Source: Burkholderia dolosa (GTDB lineage: Bacteria > Pseudomonadota > Gammaproteobacteria > Burkholderiales > Burkholderiaceae). From it: 64,000 bases of DNA. Positions 54,084-63,328 of the stretch are shown piece by piece. The translations under genes were made by a program, and so were the position numbers. Within the stretch, counting starts at the first letter, position 1, and each line of letters begins with the position of its first letter. Where the stretch lies: positions 1 through 64,000 of the forward strand of contig NZ_CABVPR010000003.1 in NCBI RefSeq assembly GCF_902499135.1, given 5' to 3'. Below the pieces are notes generated by a model. It searched no databases. It had not been told where the DNA came from and saw only the letters and a list, made by a program, of their open reading frames with translations.

Positions 54084-56540
54084 TCAGTCCGTCGCCGGCT
54101 TGCGTTTCGTGTCGTCCGCAGGTGAAGGCGGCGGCGCGGCCGCGGTATCGCGCGCGTCGCCGTTGCCGTTTCCGCCGTCGTTGCCGCGCGACGGCGGCCG
54201 CTCGTCATACTCGACGAGGCTGCGCTGCGGATTCGCAATGCGGATGCCGCGTTCGCGGAACGTCTGCGCGATGCGCCGGTTGAATTCGCGCTGCACGCCC
54301 CAGCGTGCGGAATCGGTGCACTGGATCTGTCCGGCCAGCGCGAGCGCCGCGCCGTCGACCTGATCGACGCCCCAGTAGCTGAAATCCGACAGGATCCCGT
54401 CGCGGTACGCCGGATCGTCGCGCAGCGCGGCGCCGATTTCCTTCAGCGTCGCGACCGCGCGATCGATGTCCTCGCCGTACGCGATGCTGACCTTCACGGC
54501 CGCGTTGCCGAGCCCGCGGTTCGCGTTGTTGACGGTCGTCACCGAGCTGAACGGGATCGTGTACAGCGATCCGTCGCCCGCGCGCAGCCGCACGGTGCGG
54601 ATCGACAGATACTCGACCGTGCCCGACACGCCGGCGAGCGTGACCCAGTCGCCGACCTGCATCGCATTCTCCATCAGCAGGAAGATGCCGGTGATGAAGT
54701 CCTGCACGAGCTTTTGCGAGCCGATCCCGAGCGCGACGCCGAAGATGCTCGCGCCGGCGACCAGCGGCCCGACGTTCACGCCGATCTCGCCGAGGCCGGT
54801 CAGCACGACGACGAGCGCGATCATGATGAACAGCAGCGAGCGCAGCATCGGCAGCAGCGTGCGCAGCCGCGCGGCGCGCACGAAGTTGCCTTCGCCGGTC
54901 CACCGCTGCAGGCGGCGCTCGATCGCGATGTTCGCGGCCTCCCACACGACGAGCGCAACGATCGCCGCGATCGCGATCGTGATCAGCGCCGATACCAGCC
55001 GATGGCCGATCGTGCCGGCCGCGAATGCGCTGAAGATCGGCACGCCCCACGTGTGCAGCAGCAGCACGACGGTCACGATCCCGATCGCGATCGACACGAT
55101 CTGCCGCAGCAGCGGGTAGTAGCGGTACGCATGGACGTGGACGAGCGTGCGGTCGTCGTCGCGGCGCTGGAACAGCCGCGCGAGTGCGCCGAGCACGACG
55201 ATCGCGACCATCCGCATGCCGATCATCACGACGATCGAGCGGCCGCCGAGCGCGATCAGCACGCGGTGGCCGTTCTGCACGTCGAGCGCCCACACGAACC
55301 ACAGCGCCATCACGACGAACACCGATACGGGCGCCCACGCGTCGGCAAGCGCGTGGGCGATCATCGCGAAGGCCGGCCGGTCGGAGCCGGCCGCGCGCAG
55401 CCGCGCGGCGACGGGCTCGCGGCACCGCAGGATCACCGCGGCGACCATCACATGCGCGACGAGCGCGACGGCTTTCACGAGTGCGGCGTGACCTTCGTCG
55501 CTCAGGCCGAAGTTCGCGGCGATCTCGACCGCCGCCGAGCATGCGCCGACGACGATCGCGATCCGCGAGATCGCGCGTTGCGCGAATGCCGCCCACGCGT
55601 CGCCGATATGCAGCAGCCGCAGTTGCCGTGCGTCGGGCTGGAAGAACAGCCGACTCACGATCGTGACGAGGCGGCAGATCACGTAGATGTCGATCAGCGA
55701 TTCGAGCGCGGTTTCGGTCGGCGTGCCGGCATCGTCGACGAGCGACGTCGCGAGGCTCGCGACGCCGACGAACACGAGCAGCGGCACCGCGCGCAGCACC
55801 AGGCTGACGAGCGCGCGCGGCATCCGGTGCAGCAGCGTCGTATGGCGGCGCGCGTGGCCGCGGCCTTGCGACGACGTTTGTGCGGCGTCGGGTGCGGGCG
55901 CCGAGGCGGGCGCAGGCGGCGCCGGTTGCGCAGCGTTGATCGTGCGGTCGGGAGCGGGCGGCTCGGCGTCGGCATCGTGCGATGCGCCGGCCCGTCGCGC
56001 GGCGAGCGTCGTCAATGCGCGCCGCAACAGCCGCCGCGCGAGCCATTCGGCCAGGAACGCAGGCGCGAGCACCGCGATCAGGATCCACAGCGAGCGGGCG
56101 AGAGCGGCCCGCGCGTCGGCGCGCGCGAGCGTGTCGCGCCACCAGTCGTCGACGGAGTCGATGTCGAGCAACGAATGAAGCGATTGCCTGAGCGCGCCGC
56201 CGATGTCGGCTACCCAGCGCGATCCCTGTCGAACCAGCGTCGACGCGAGCCCGTTGGTCGTCAGCGCGGCGGCCGCACCCGATGCGGCGCTGGCCGGCGC
56301 CGCCGCGCTCGCGGCGACGGCCGGCGTGCTCAATGCGCCGACCGCGGCGATCGCGCGCAGCGTCGTCTCGACCTGTTCGCGCTCGCGCGGGTTCTCGAGC
56401 ACGGACAGTGCCTGCCGCGCCTGCTGCGGCGTCAGCGTAGGCGCGGCACCGGACGCGGCCGATGCGGCGGCGGGGGAGGCGGCCGCATGAGCGGCCGACA
56501 CGACGGCGGCGAGCAGCCAGCCGAGGAGGATATGGCGCAT
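54084..56540 (-). CDS. Large MscS-type mechanosensitive channel
   Basis: This 818-aa protein has a signal peptide (MRHILLGWLLAAVVSAAHA) and a periplasmic Ala-rich domain to about residue 160. Up to 11 membrane helices follow, with an Ala/Pro-rich cytoplasmic or periplasmic linker near residue 235. The MscS core at the C-terminus has the pore helix region GPLVAGASIFGVALGIGSQKLVQDFITGIFLLMENAMQVGDWVTLAGVSGTVEYLSIRTVRLRAGDGSLYTIPFS. The architecture is like MscK/YbdG-type large channels. It releases solutes under membrane tension. The end is Pro/Gly/Asn-rich. ATG 56540 is chosen because it begins the signal peptide. Confidence 0.9.
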   Translation of the reverse strand: MRHILLGWLLAAVVSAAHAAASPAAASAASGAAPTLTPQQARQALSVLENPREREQVETTLRAIAAVGALSTPAVAASAAAPASAASGAAAALTTNGLASTLVRQGSRWVADIGGALRQSLHSLLDIDSVDDWWRDTLARADARAALARSLWILIAVLAPAFLAEWLARRLLRRALTTLAARRAGASHDADAEPPAPDRTINAAQPAPPAPASAPAPDAAQTSSQGRGHARRHTTLLHRMPRALVSLVLRAVPLLVFVGVASLATSLVDDAGTPTETALESLIDIYVICRLVTIVSRLFFQPDARQLRLLHIGDAWAAFAQRAISRIAIVVGACSAAVEIAANFGLSDEGHAALVKAVALVAHVMVAAVILRCREPVAARLRAAGSDRPAFAMIAHALADAWAPVSVFVVMALWFVWALDVQNGHRVLIALGGRSIVVMIGMRMVAIVVLGALARLFQRRDDDRTLVHVHAYRYYPLLRQIVSIAIGIVTVVLLLHTWGVPIFSAFAAGTIGHRLVSALITIAIAAIVALVVWEAANIAIERRLQRWTGEGNFVRAARLRTLLPMLRSLLFIMIALVVVLTGLGEIGVNVGPLVAGASIFGVALGIGSQKLVQDFITGIFLLMENAMQVGDWVTLAGVSGTVEYLSIRTVRLRAGDGSLYTIPFSSVTTVNNANRGLGNAAVKVSIAYGEDIDRAVATLKEIGAALRDDPAYRDGILSDFSYWGVDQVDGAALALAGQIQCTDSARWGVQREFNRRIAQTFRERGIRIANPQRSLVEYDERPPSRGNDGGNGNGDARDTAAAPPPSPADDTKRKPATD

Positions 56541-56967
56541 GGATAGGCATGCGGGCGCGCATCGACACGCGGCCCGTCGGGCTGGACGATGGACGGAAGT
56601 TAACATGATTGCGGCGCGAGCCGCATCGTTCGTGCGGCGCTCGTTCGGAGCGGGCGTGCGACGCGGCGGTATCGCCGACGATGCGCGCGGACCGCACGGA
56701 TCGGCGACGAAGGTTGCGTGCGCTTCGGCATCGCGGCGTGCCGTTCTTACCGTTCCTGCCGTCGCTGCCGGATTGCGAGGTGTCCGTGGCATCAGCTTTC
56801 CAGTCGGCGCGGCGCCCGTCACGCAGGCTCCGCGTGGTCCGCAAACGAATCGAACGCTACGACGAACCGTCATGCGCGCCATCCGTATGAGCAACGCGCC
56901 GGACGTCGATGCGTCGCATGCGCGGCGCAGCAAGCCGCGTGCGCGGCCGCTCCGCCGTCGTCATGCG
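56541..56967. other. Intergenic region upstream of the mechanosensitive channel gene
   Basis: 427 bp with no credible gene on either strand; frames that stay open are Arg/Ala-rich shadows of GC-rich DNA. No clear promoter hexamers or hairpins were noted. Confidence 0.4.
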
Positions 56968-57930
56968 TCATGCGCGCGCGTCGTCGTGAAACATCGGCAG
57001 CACGTGCTCGGCAATTTCTTCGATGACGTCGCGCACCGGCCGGTCCGAGCCCAGGTTCAGCGTCACGTGGTGCGTGCCGGCCGCGCGCATCGCATGCAGG
57101 ATTCCGATCAGCGCGTGCCGGCCCGTCGCGTAGCCGAGCGGCAGCGCGACGGCCGGCGCATCGGGATCGCGGTCGAGGTCGAGCCGCATCGCGACGCCGA
57201 ATGCGCGGAACGGCCGCGACGACAGCCGGTCGACGGCCGCGCGCCACATCGAATAGCGCGCGCGTTGCGTGTCCGGATCGCGGTGATACGTGATCCAGCC
57301 GATCGAACGGCGTGCGATCCAGTCGACGCTCTGGCCGCCCGAGCCGACGGCGAGCAGCGGCACCGCTTCGCCGCCGTGCGGCAGCAGCGCGAATTCGGGC
57401 GCATCGGGCGGCGCGGCGTCGGGCAGCACGCGCGACGGCACGCCGAGCGCTGCGGCGACGACGTCCCAGTGATGCCGATACCGGTCGCGGCGCGTGTCCG
57501 CATCGACGCCGAACGCCGCGTATTCGGCCGGCCGGTCGCCCGAGCCGAGCCCGAGAATGAAGCGGCCGCGCGACAGCGTCGCGACCGACAGCGCGCCTTT
57601 CGCGATATGCAGCGGATGACGCAGCGGCAGCACGATCGCGCCGCTCGCGAGCGCGATCCGCTGCGTGCGCGCGGCCAGCGCGCCGAGCAGCACCCACGGA
57701 TCGAGATGGCCGACCGGGTCCGGATAGTCGGCGCTGTTCAGCGGCACGTCGCGTGCCCACAGCGCGCGAAAGCCGAGCGCGTCGGCTCGTGCGGCGAGGT
57801 CGAGCTGCTCGTTGAAGTCCGCGACGACGTGGCCGGTGCGAAGCAGCGGGAGCGTCAGGCCGATCGACAACCGGTCGGGAGAAAAGACACGTTGCGCGAT
57901 ATCGGGGAAGGCGGGTTCGGGCGTGATCAT
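56968..57930 (-). CDS. LLM-class flavin-dependent oxidoreductase
   Basis: This 320-aa protein has a luciferase-like (bacterial-luciferase/F420-type) TIM barrel: LSIGLTLPLLRTGHVVADFNEQLDLAARADALGFRALWARDVPL at the start and IALASGAIVLPLRHPLHIAKGALSVATLSRGRFILGLGSGDRPAEYAAFG in the middle, the flavin-phosphate region. The pattern fits the TIGR03571-type subgroup (putative oxidoreductases with FMN). The substrate is unknown. ATG 57930 follows AGGA. It is a single gene with a 1.1-kb gene-free stretch upstream. Confidence 0.88.
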   Translation of the reverse strand: MITPEPAFPDIAQRVFSPDRLSIGLTLPLLRTGHVVADFNEQLDLAARADALGFRALWARDVPLNSADYPDPVGHLDPWVLLGALAARTQRIALASGAIVLPLRHPLHIAKGALSVATLSRGRFILGLGSGDRPAEYAAFGVDADTRRDRYRHHWDVVAAALGVPSRVLPDAAPPDAPEFALLPHGGEAVPLLAVGSGGQSVDWIARRSIGWITYHRDPDTQRARYSMWRAAVDRLSSRPFRAFGVAMRLDLDRDPDAPAVALPLGYATGRHALIGILHAMRAAGTHHVTLNLGSDRPVRDVIEEIAEHVLPMFHDDARA

Positions 57931-58949
57931 TTCCGGTCCTGATGGCGAGACGAGCGTGCGGCGCGTGACCGCGGCGCGACGGGATTCGCGTCGTCGTGCC
58001 GCGCAGCGCGGTGCGATTCTGCTTCTGTCGCTCGGCATCGAGCGGGTTCGCTCGCGTGTTCGATTCGGCGATCTGCGTACAAGCGGCGCGACGTGGCCGT
58101 CGATTCGAATCTGCGTTGCGCGGCGTGCACGCGCCGCATGGAGATCGCAGCCGCGCATCGCGCCGTCGCAAGCTCGTCGCGCGGCAGCGCAACGCGGTCG
58201 TGCAATAGCGGCGGGCGATGAACCCGGCTGTACGCGGCCGCGTGCAGCGGTGCGGCGATTGTAAGCGGTTCGGCGCACGCGTGCCGTCGCAACGTCGCGA
58301 TGCGGGCGCGAGCGGGGCAACGTCGCGGCAAACCGGCCCACCGTCCGCTCGTCCTTCCCTGTTTCAGTTGCGAAACATTCGCGGCGATCGTCGCTGCGCG
58401 CGCGGCTTCGGGGTCGTTCCACTTTCCCGCCACGGCTTGAGCGGCGAAGCATGGTGCGTTCCTTGCATGTCAATGCGTGCCGCGAGCGCGGTCGCCGGCC
58501 TGGCCCGGCGCGGCGATCGCTTCAATGGGTCGGACGCATCCAATACGGGGACAACAGAATGACAAGAGACCGAATCGCAACGTGCGATGTTGCAAGCCTG
58601 AATCGCCGACCTGCCTGCGTTGTCGCGTCGCCGCCCGTCGCGGCGGTGTGAGCGCGGCATCGCGTTTCGTCCGCGGCAGTCGTGCGTGACCCGACGCGGC
58701 GTGCGCAGCGTCGCGCGCGCCGCATACGCGCGGCGTACGCACGCGCACAGGTACAGGAATTCCGGACGCCGTTTCCGGCGCGCGACGCAGCTGTCCGTGC
58801 GTCGCAGCCCGTGCGCCGCAGCGATCCCGCGCGTACGACGACGCGATAAGGCCGGAACGCCGCTCGCGCAGCGATGCGCGGCGGCGACGACGAAGTGCCG
58901 ATCAGGGGAAGCGCGAGCCGGCCGACGGACGGCGAGCGCTGAAATTTCG
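57931..58949. other. Gene-free stretch of about 1 kb
   Basis: No reading frame shows a recognisable domain; those open are Arg-rich and look like GC-rich noise on both strands. It ends at the paired hairpins at 58956-59027, which imply that something here is transcribed rightward. Confidence 0.45.
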
Positions 58950-59027
58950 TGCTGTCAATTGATCCACTCCCCGATGGATCAATTGTTGGAGCGCCCATCG
59001 CCTAGCGGCTGATGGGCGTCTTTTTTT
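58950..59027 (+). ncRNA. Candidate small RNA with two hairpins and a T-tract terminator
   Basis: Hairpin 1 is a perfect 10-bp inverted repeat CAATTGATCC / GGATCAATTG (58956-58985) with the C-rich loop ACTCCCCGAT. Hairpin 2 is a Rho-independent terminator, CGCCCATC / GATGGGCG with an 11-base loop, followed by TC and seven T (58992-59027). There is no rightward protein gene upstream for this terminator, so an independent transcript is likely. The C-rich loop could pair with Shine-Dalgarno sequences. The 5' end is not defined. Confidence 0.5.
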
Positions 59028-59131
59028 GACCGGCTTTGACCGGCCCGGCGCCGGCCGAACGACCCGGCGTTCGGTATCATGTGCTGGCGCGCAGGCCGCC
59101 GCGGCGATCGCCGGGTTGCCCGCGCGCTCAC

Positions 59132-60046
59132 ATGCCCGCCCACATGAACGACACCGCCTCCCACGCCCCGCCATCCGCTACCGTCGATCCGGCCGCGCTC
59201 GATGCGCTGCACGCGTTCGTCGAGCGACACCCGCGCCTGCTCGTGCTGACCGGCGCGGGCATCAGCACGGATTCCGGCATTCCCGGCTATCGCGATCGCG
59301 ACGGCCGATGGATGCGCTCGCCACCGATTCAGCTCCAGGAATTCCTCGGTTCCGATGCCGCGCGTCGGCGCTACTGGGCGCGCAGCATGATCGGCTGGCC
59401 GGTAGTCGGCCGCGCGCGGCCGAACCGGTCGCATGTCGCGCTCGCGCGGCTCGGCGACGCCGGCCGGATCGAGCGTCTCGTCACGCAGAACGTGGACGGG
59501 CTGCATCAGCGCGCGGGCAGCGCCGACGTGATCGAACTGCACGGCGGAATCGATCGCGTGACGTGCATCGATTGCGGCGCGCAGCATCCGCGCGCGGCGA
59601 TCCAGACGATGCTCGAAGCGGACAACCCGGCGTTGCTCGGCGCGCAAGCCGAGCCGGCCGCCGACGGCGACGCGCATCTCGAGTGGGCCGCGCTCGACAC
59701 GTTCCGCATCCCCGCGTGCCCTGCGTGCGGCGGGCTGCTGAAGCCGGCGGTCGTGTTCTTCGGCGAGAACGTGCCGCGCGAGCGTGTCGCGCTCGCTTCG
59801 CAGGCGCTCGACGCGGCCGATGCGCTGCTCGTCGTCGGCTCGTCGCTGATGGTGTATTCCGGCTATCGCTTCTGCGTCTGGGCGCAGGCGCGGCACAAGC
59901 CGATCGCCGCGCTCAATCTCGGCCGCACGCGCGCCGATCCGATGCTGACGCTGAAGGTCGAAGCGCCGTGCGCGTCCGCGCTCGATGCGCTGAACGCGCG
60001 GCTCGGCGTCGCGGGCGCGCAATCGGAGTCGGAGCCGGCATCGTGA
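59132..60046 (+). CDS. Sirtuin-type NAD-dependent protein deacylase (Sir2, class II-like)
   Basis: This 304-aa protein contains LLVLTGAGISTDSGIPGYRDRDG (NAD binding, about residues 33-55), TQNVDGLHQRAGS (catalytic region) and ELHGGIDRVTCIDCGAQ with the catalytic His in ELHG. Zinc cysteines are C-x2-C (CIDCG) and C-x2-C (CPACGG). GTNP-type loop is VVGSSLMVYSG. The features are of the SIRT4-like class II group. It removes acyl groups from lysines using NAD. ATG 59132 and ATG 59144 are both possible; the ribosome site is poor. The downstream DUF938 gene overlaps by 4 bp. Confidence 0.93.
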   Translation: MPAHMNDTASHAPPSATVDPAALDALHAFVERHPRLLVLTGAGISTDSGIPGYRDRDGRWMRSPPIQLQEFLGSDAARRRYWARSMIGWPVVGRARPNRSHVALARLGDAGRIERLVTQNVDGLHQRAGSADVIELHGGIDRVTCIDCGAQHPRAAIQTMLEADNPALLGAQAEPAADGDAHLEWAALDTFRIPACPACGGLLKPAVVFFGENVPRERVALASQALDAADALLVVGSSLMVYSGYRFCVWAQARHKPIAALNLGRTRADPMLTLKVEAPCASALDALNARLGVAGAQSESEPAS

Positions 60047-60684
60047 CCGACGCGACGCATTCGCCCGATCCGTCCGATCGGCTGTCGGCGCCGGCGGCCG
60101 AGCGCAATCGCGGGCCGATCCTCGACGTATTGCGCCGCGTGCTGCCCGCGCGCGGCACGGTGCTCGAAATCGCGAGCGGCACGGGCCAGCACGTCGTCCA
60201 TTTCGCGCACGCGTTGCCCGCGCTGCGCTGGCAGCCGAGCGACCCGGACGCGCACGCGCGCCGCTCGATCGCCGCGTGGGTCGCGCATGCCGGCGTCGCG
60301 AACGTCGCGCCGCCGCTCGCGTTCGACGTGCGCGACGCGCAGTGGCCGGCCGACGGCTTCGACGCGATCGTCTGCATCAACATGATTCACATTGCGCCGT
60401 GGGCCTGCGCGGAAGCGCTGTTCGCCGGCGCGTCGCGCGTGCTGTGGCCGGGCGGCGTGCTGTTCCTGTACGGCCCGTATCGGCGCGAAGGCCGTCATAC
60501 GGCGCCGTCGAACGACGCATTCGACCGGCAGTTGCGCAGCCGCGATCCGTCGTGGGGCGTGCGCGACCTCGAGACCGTCGTCGCGCTCGGGCTCGATCGC
60601 GGGATCGACTGCATCGAGATCGTCGAGATGCCGGCCAACAATCTGAGCGTCGTGTTCCGGCGTCTGCCGCACGCCGAGCAGTGA
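60043..60684 (+). CDS. DUF938 family methyltransferase-like protein
   Basis: This 213-aa protein has a SAM-binding Rossmann motif [20 protein letters not shown] (about residues 40-60), then [18 protein letters not shown] and [45 protein letters not shown], the DUF938 pattern. The methylation target is unknown. The start is GTG 60043, within GTGA overlapping the sirtuin stop, so translation is coupled. The pair Sir2-DUF938 is read as one transcript. Confidence 0.9.
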   Translation: MTDATHSPDPSDRLSAPAAERNRGPILDVLRRVLPARGTVLEIASGTGQHVVHFAHALPALRWQPSDPDAHARRSIAAWVAHAGVANVAPPLAFDVRDAQWPADGFDAIVCINMIHIAPWACAEALFAGASRVLWPGGVLFLYGPYRREGRHTAPSNDAFDRQLRSRDPSWGVRDLETVVALGLDRGIDCIEIVEMPANNLSVVFRRLPHAEQ

Positions 60685-60733
60685 CGCGCCCGCGCGCATC
60701 GCAGCCAGGTTTCCACTATCCTTTCGCCTGTGC

Positions 60734-60766
60734 GCGCAACCCGGCTTGGGTTGCGCCCCGTTTTTT
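60734..60766 (+). terminator. Terminator-like hairpin just before the 6-phosphogluconate dehydrogenase gene
   Basis: GCGCAACCC-GGCTT-GGGTTGCGC is a perfect 9-bp stem followed by CCCG and six T. It ends 16 bp before the next start. A likely -10 box (TATCCT at about 60715) lies upstream, so the hairpin may be inside the gene's leader. Confidence 0.8.
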
Positions 60767-60781
60767 CCGGAGAATCGACTA

Positions 60782-62194
60782 ATGGGCAAGCAAGCAATCG
60801 GTGTGATCGGGCTCGCGGTGATGGGCCGCAATCTCGCACTCAATATCGAGAGCCGCGGTTACGCGGTGTCCGTATACAACCGCAGCCGCGAGAAAACCGA
60901 CGAACTGATCGCCGAATTCCCCGGCCGTAACCTCATGCCGACCTATACGCTCGAAGAGTTCGTCGCGTCGCTCGAAACGCCGCGCCGGATTCTGATGATG
61001 GTGAAGGCCGGCGAAGCGACCGACGCGACGATCGCGTCGCTCAAGCCGCTGCTCGAGAAGGGCGACGTGCTGATCGACGGCGGCAATACGCACTTCACCG
61101 ACACGATCCGCCGCAACCAGGAGCTCGCGCAGTCGGGCCTGCATTTCATCGGCACGGGCGTGTCGGGCGGCGAAGAGGGCGCGCTGCGCGGCCCGTCGAT
61201 CATGCCCGGCGGTCAGCGCGACGCGTATGACCTGGTCGAGCCGATCCTCAAGCAGATCGCCGCGAAGGCGCCGTCGGACGGCGAGCCGTGCGTCGCGTAC
61301 ATGGGTCCGGACGGTGCGGGCCACTACGTGAAGATGGTTCACAACGGGATCGAATACGGCGACATGCAGCTGATCGCCGAGAGCTATGCGGTGCTCAAGG
61401 ACGTCGCGGGCCTGAGCAACGACGAGCTCGGCGCGGTGTACACCGAATGGAACCAGGGCGAACTCGACAGCTATCTGATCGAGATCACGTCGAAGATCTT
61501 CGGCAAGAAGGATGAAGAAACCGGCAAGCACCTCGTCGACGTGATCCTCGATCGCGCCGCGCAGAAAGGCACCGGCAAGTGGACGAGCCAGAACGCGCTG
61601 GATCTGGGCGTGCCGCTGCCGCTGATCACCGAGTCGGTGTTCGCGCGCGTGCTGTCGTCGCTGAAGACCGAGCGCGTCGCGGCCAGCAAGATCCTGTCGG
61701 GCCCGGCTGCCGCGCCGCTGCAAGGCGATCGCGCGGCGTTCATCGAAGCGGTGCGCCGCGCGCTGTACCTGAGCAAGGTGATCTCGTACGCGCAGGGCTT
61801 CGCGCAACTGCGCACGGCATCCGAAGAATACGGATGGAACCTCGATCTCGGGACGATCGCGAAGATCTTCCGCGCGGGCTGCATCATCCGCGCGCGTTTC
61901 CTGCAGAAGATCACGGACGCGTACGCGAAGGACCCGGCGCTCGCGAACCTGCTGCTCGATCCGTACTTCCAGGACATCGCCGCGCAGTACCAGGCGTCGC
62001 TGCGCGACGTCGTGGTCGCCGCGGTGAAGGCCGGCGTGCCGGTGCCCGCGTTCGCGTCGGCGGTCGCGTATTTCGACAGCTACCGCTCGGAACGGCTGCC
62101 GGCGAACCTTGTGCAGGCGCAGCGAGACTTCTTCGGCGCGCATACGTTCGAGCGTACCGACAAGCCGGGCAGCTTCCACGCGAACTGGTCGTAA
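60782..62194 (+). CDS. gnd: 6-phosphogluconate dehydrogenase, decarboxylating (NADP+)
   Basis: This 470-aa enzyme of the oxidative pentose-phosphate pathway makes ribulose 5-phosphate and NADPH. The N-terminal coenzyme site is [30 protein letters not shown]. Substrate motifs are [23 protein letters not shown] and [23 protein letters not shown]. The C-terminal half has [20 protein letters not shown]. Length (about 470) and these motifs place it in the long, E. coli-like form. ATG 60782 follows CCGGAGAATCGACTA; GGAG is about ten bases upstream. Confidence 0.96.
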   Translation: MGKQAIGVIGLAVMGRNLALNIESRGYAVSVYNRSREKTDELIAEFPGRNLMPTYTLEEFVASLETPRRILMMVKAGEATDATIASLKPLLEKGDVLIDGGNTHFTDTIRRNQELAQSGLHFIGTGVSGGEEGALRGPSIMPGGQRDAYDLVEPILKQIAAKAPSDGEPCVAYMGPDGAGHYVKMVHNGIEYGDMQLIAESYAVLKDVAGLSNDELGAVYTEWNQGELDSYLIEITSKIFGKKDEETGKHLVDVILDRAAQKGTGKWTSQNALDLGVPLPLITESVFARVLSSLKTERVAASKILSGPAAAPLQGDRAAFIEAVRRALYLSKVISYAQGFAQLRTASEEYGWNLDLGTIAKIFRAGCIIRARFLQKITDAYAKDPALANLLLDPYFQDIAAQYQASLRDVVVAAVKAGVPVPAFASAVAYFDSYRSERLPANLVQAQRDFFGAHTFERTDKPGSFHANWS

Positions 62195-62304
62195 CCGCCG
62201 CGCGAGGGCGGCATTGTTGCGAAATTCTATTCCTCGAATAGGGGTTTCCGTTCCCGGATCCCGAAATTGTTGGTTTCGAGGAAACAGTGTTTTCGTTCTT
62301 TCAT

Positions 62305-62316
62305 GGTTTTCCCTAG
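62305..62316 (+). promoter_or_regulatory. GGTTTTCCCTAG half-site upstream of the DUF4148 gene
   Basis: GGTTTTCCCTAG shares 11 bases (GGTTTTCCCTA) with the left arm and start of the -10 box of the palindrome at 6721-6754, which precedes the DUF3563 gene. It lies 78 bp before the DUF4148 start, near GACTAGACTGTG, which may hold the -10 box. Confidence 0.45.
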
Positions 62317-62393
62317 GTGATCACGGGACTAGACTGTGTTCATCGCTGCAGACATGGTGTGTGCGGCGGAGCAAAAAAATCCCGGAGGTAATC

Positions 62394-62738
62394 ATGAAAT
62401 CGCTGATCGCAACGTTCGCTGCAGCTGCTGTCCTCGCCGTTCCCGCCGTCTCGTTCGCCCAACAAAACGCGCCGGTCACCCGCGCACAGGTGAAGGCCGA
62501 ACTGGCCGAGCTCCAACAAGCCGGCTACAAGCTGGGCAGCGACCGTACGGACTACCCGGCGAGCATCCAGGCAGCTGAAGCGCGTCTGAACCCGCAACAA
62601 AACGTCGCCGCTGCCGATACGAGCGGCTACGGCGCCCAACCGGCCGCCACGCAAGAGTCGGGCGCGCCGGCTACGCCGAAGACCGGCTGGCAAGTCAACC
62701 GGATCTCGAACGGCGCTCCGGTCTACAAGGGCCGCTGA
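62394..62738 (+). CDS. DUF4148 domain protein, exported
   Basis: This 114-aa protein has a signal peptide (MKSLIATFAAAAVLAVPAVSFA, cut before QQN) and the DUF4148 pattern: APVTRAQVKAELAELQQAGYKLGSDRTDYPASIQAAEARL. The rest is Ala/Gln/Thr-rich, ending WQVNRISNGAPVYKGR. DUF4148 proteins are numerous small periplasmic proteins of Burkholderia with no established function. GGAGGT lies six bases before ATG 62394. A strong terminator follows. Confidence 0.9.
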   Translation: MKSLIATFAAAAVLAVPAVSFAQQNAPVTRAQVKAELAELQQAGYKLGSDRTDYPASIQAAEARLNPQQNVAAADTSGYGAQPAATQESGAPATPKTGWQVNRISNGAPVYKGR

Positions 62739-62781
62739 TCGCCGGGCTGCTTCGGCAGCCGTGTCGAGCCGTTGAAGTACG

Positions 62782-62823
62782 AACAGCCCGTCGTTCCGTC
62801 ATGCGGAACGACGGGCTGTTTTC
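62782..62823 (+). terminator. Rho-independent terminator after the DUF4148 gene
   Basis: AACAGCCCGTCGTTCCG pairs with CGGAACGACGGGCTGTT around a four- to five-base loop and is followed by TTTC. Confidence 0.93.
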
Positions 62824-62824
62824 A

Positions 62825-63328
62825 TCTGTGCGTTTGGGACGCGGTGCAGCGGTTGCCCGGCTTGCCGCGGCTGCGGCGGTTGTCGTGACAGGTGTGCGGA
62901 CCACTCCCGGAATTGTCGGCGCCGCGTTGTCTGTCATTGCGGGGCCGGTCTGTGCTCCTTCAAGTGCGAACCATTGGCGGCCGGTCCGTGACGGACGCCC
63001 ACGATTGCGGCCGGCGACGCTGTTCCAGGGCCGGCCGCCGCGATGCCGGCCCGACACGGCCGGATGGGCGCCGATGCCGGTATGCTGCGCCGCACGATCG
63101 TCGCGGCGCAGGCCGTTGTCGCGGCCGTGACCGCGACAGATGGTATCTTTGCCGATCGGGACGGTGCGAAATAGGGGCCGGCGAGTCCATTCGCGCAAAC
63201 GTTCCGCCGTGGAAACTGACGGCCGCGACCGCGGTCGGATACTGGTTGGTCCGGCCGTCCGGCCGGACATCGTGCGTCGCGCGCCGGAGGGCGGTGGGCG
63301 GCGCGACGACGCAAATCCGGGAGGTACC
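62825..63328. other. Intergenic region before the NlpD-like gene
   Basis: About 500 bp without a credible gene on either strand. GGGAGG just before 63329 is the ribosome site of the next gene. No clear promoter hexamers. Confidence 0.4.

Noticed and set aside
58218-58998. Arg-rich frames in the 1-kb gap before the sirtuin gene
   Set aside because: Composition is that of random GC-rich DNA, no ribosome sites, no domain resemblance; the hairpins nearby fit a small RNA better.
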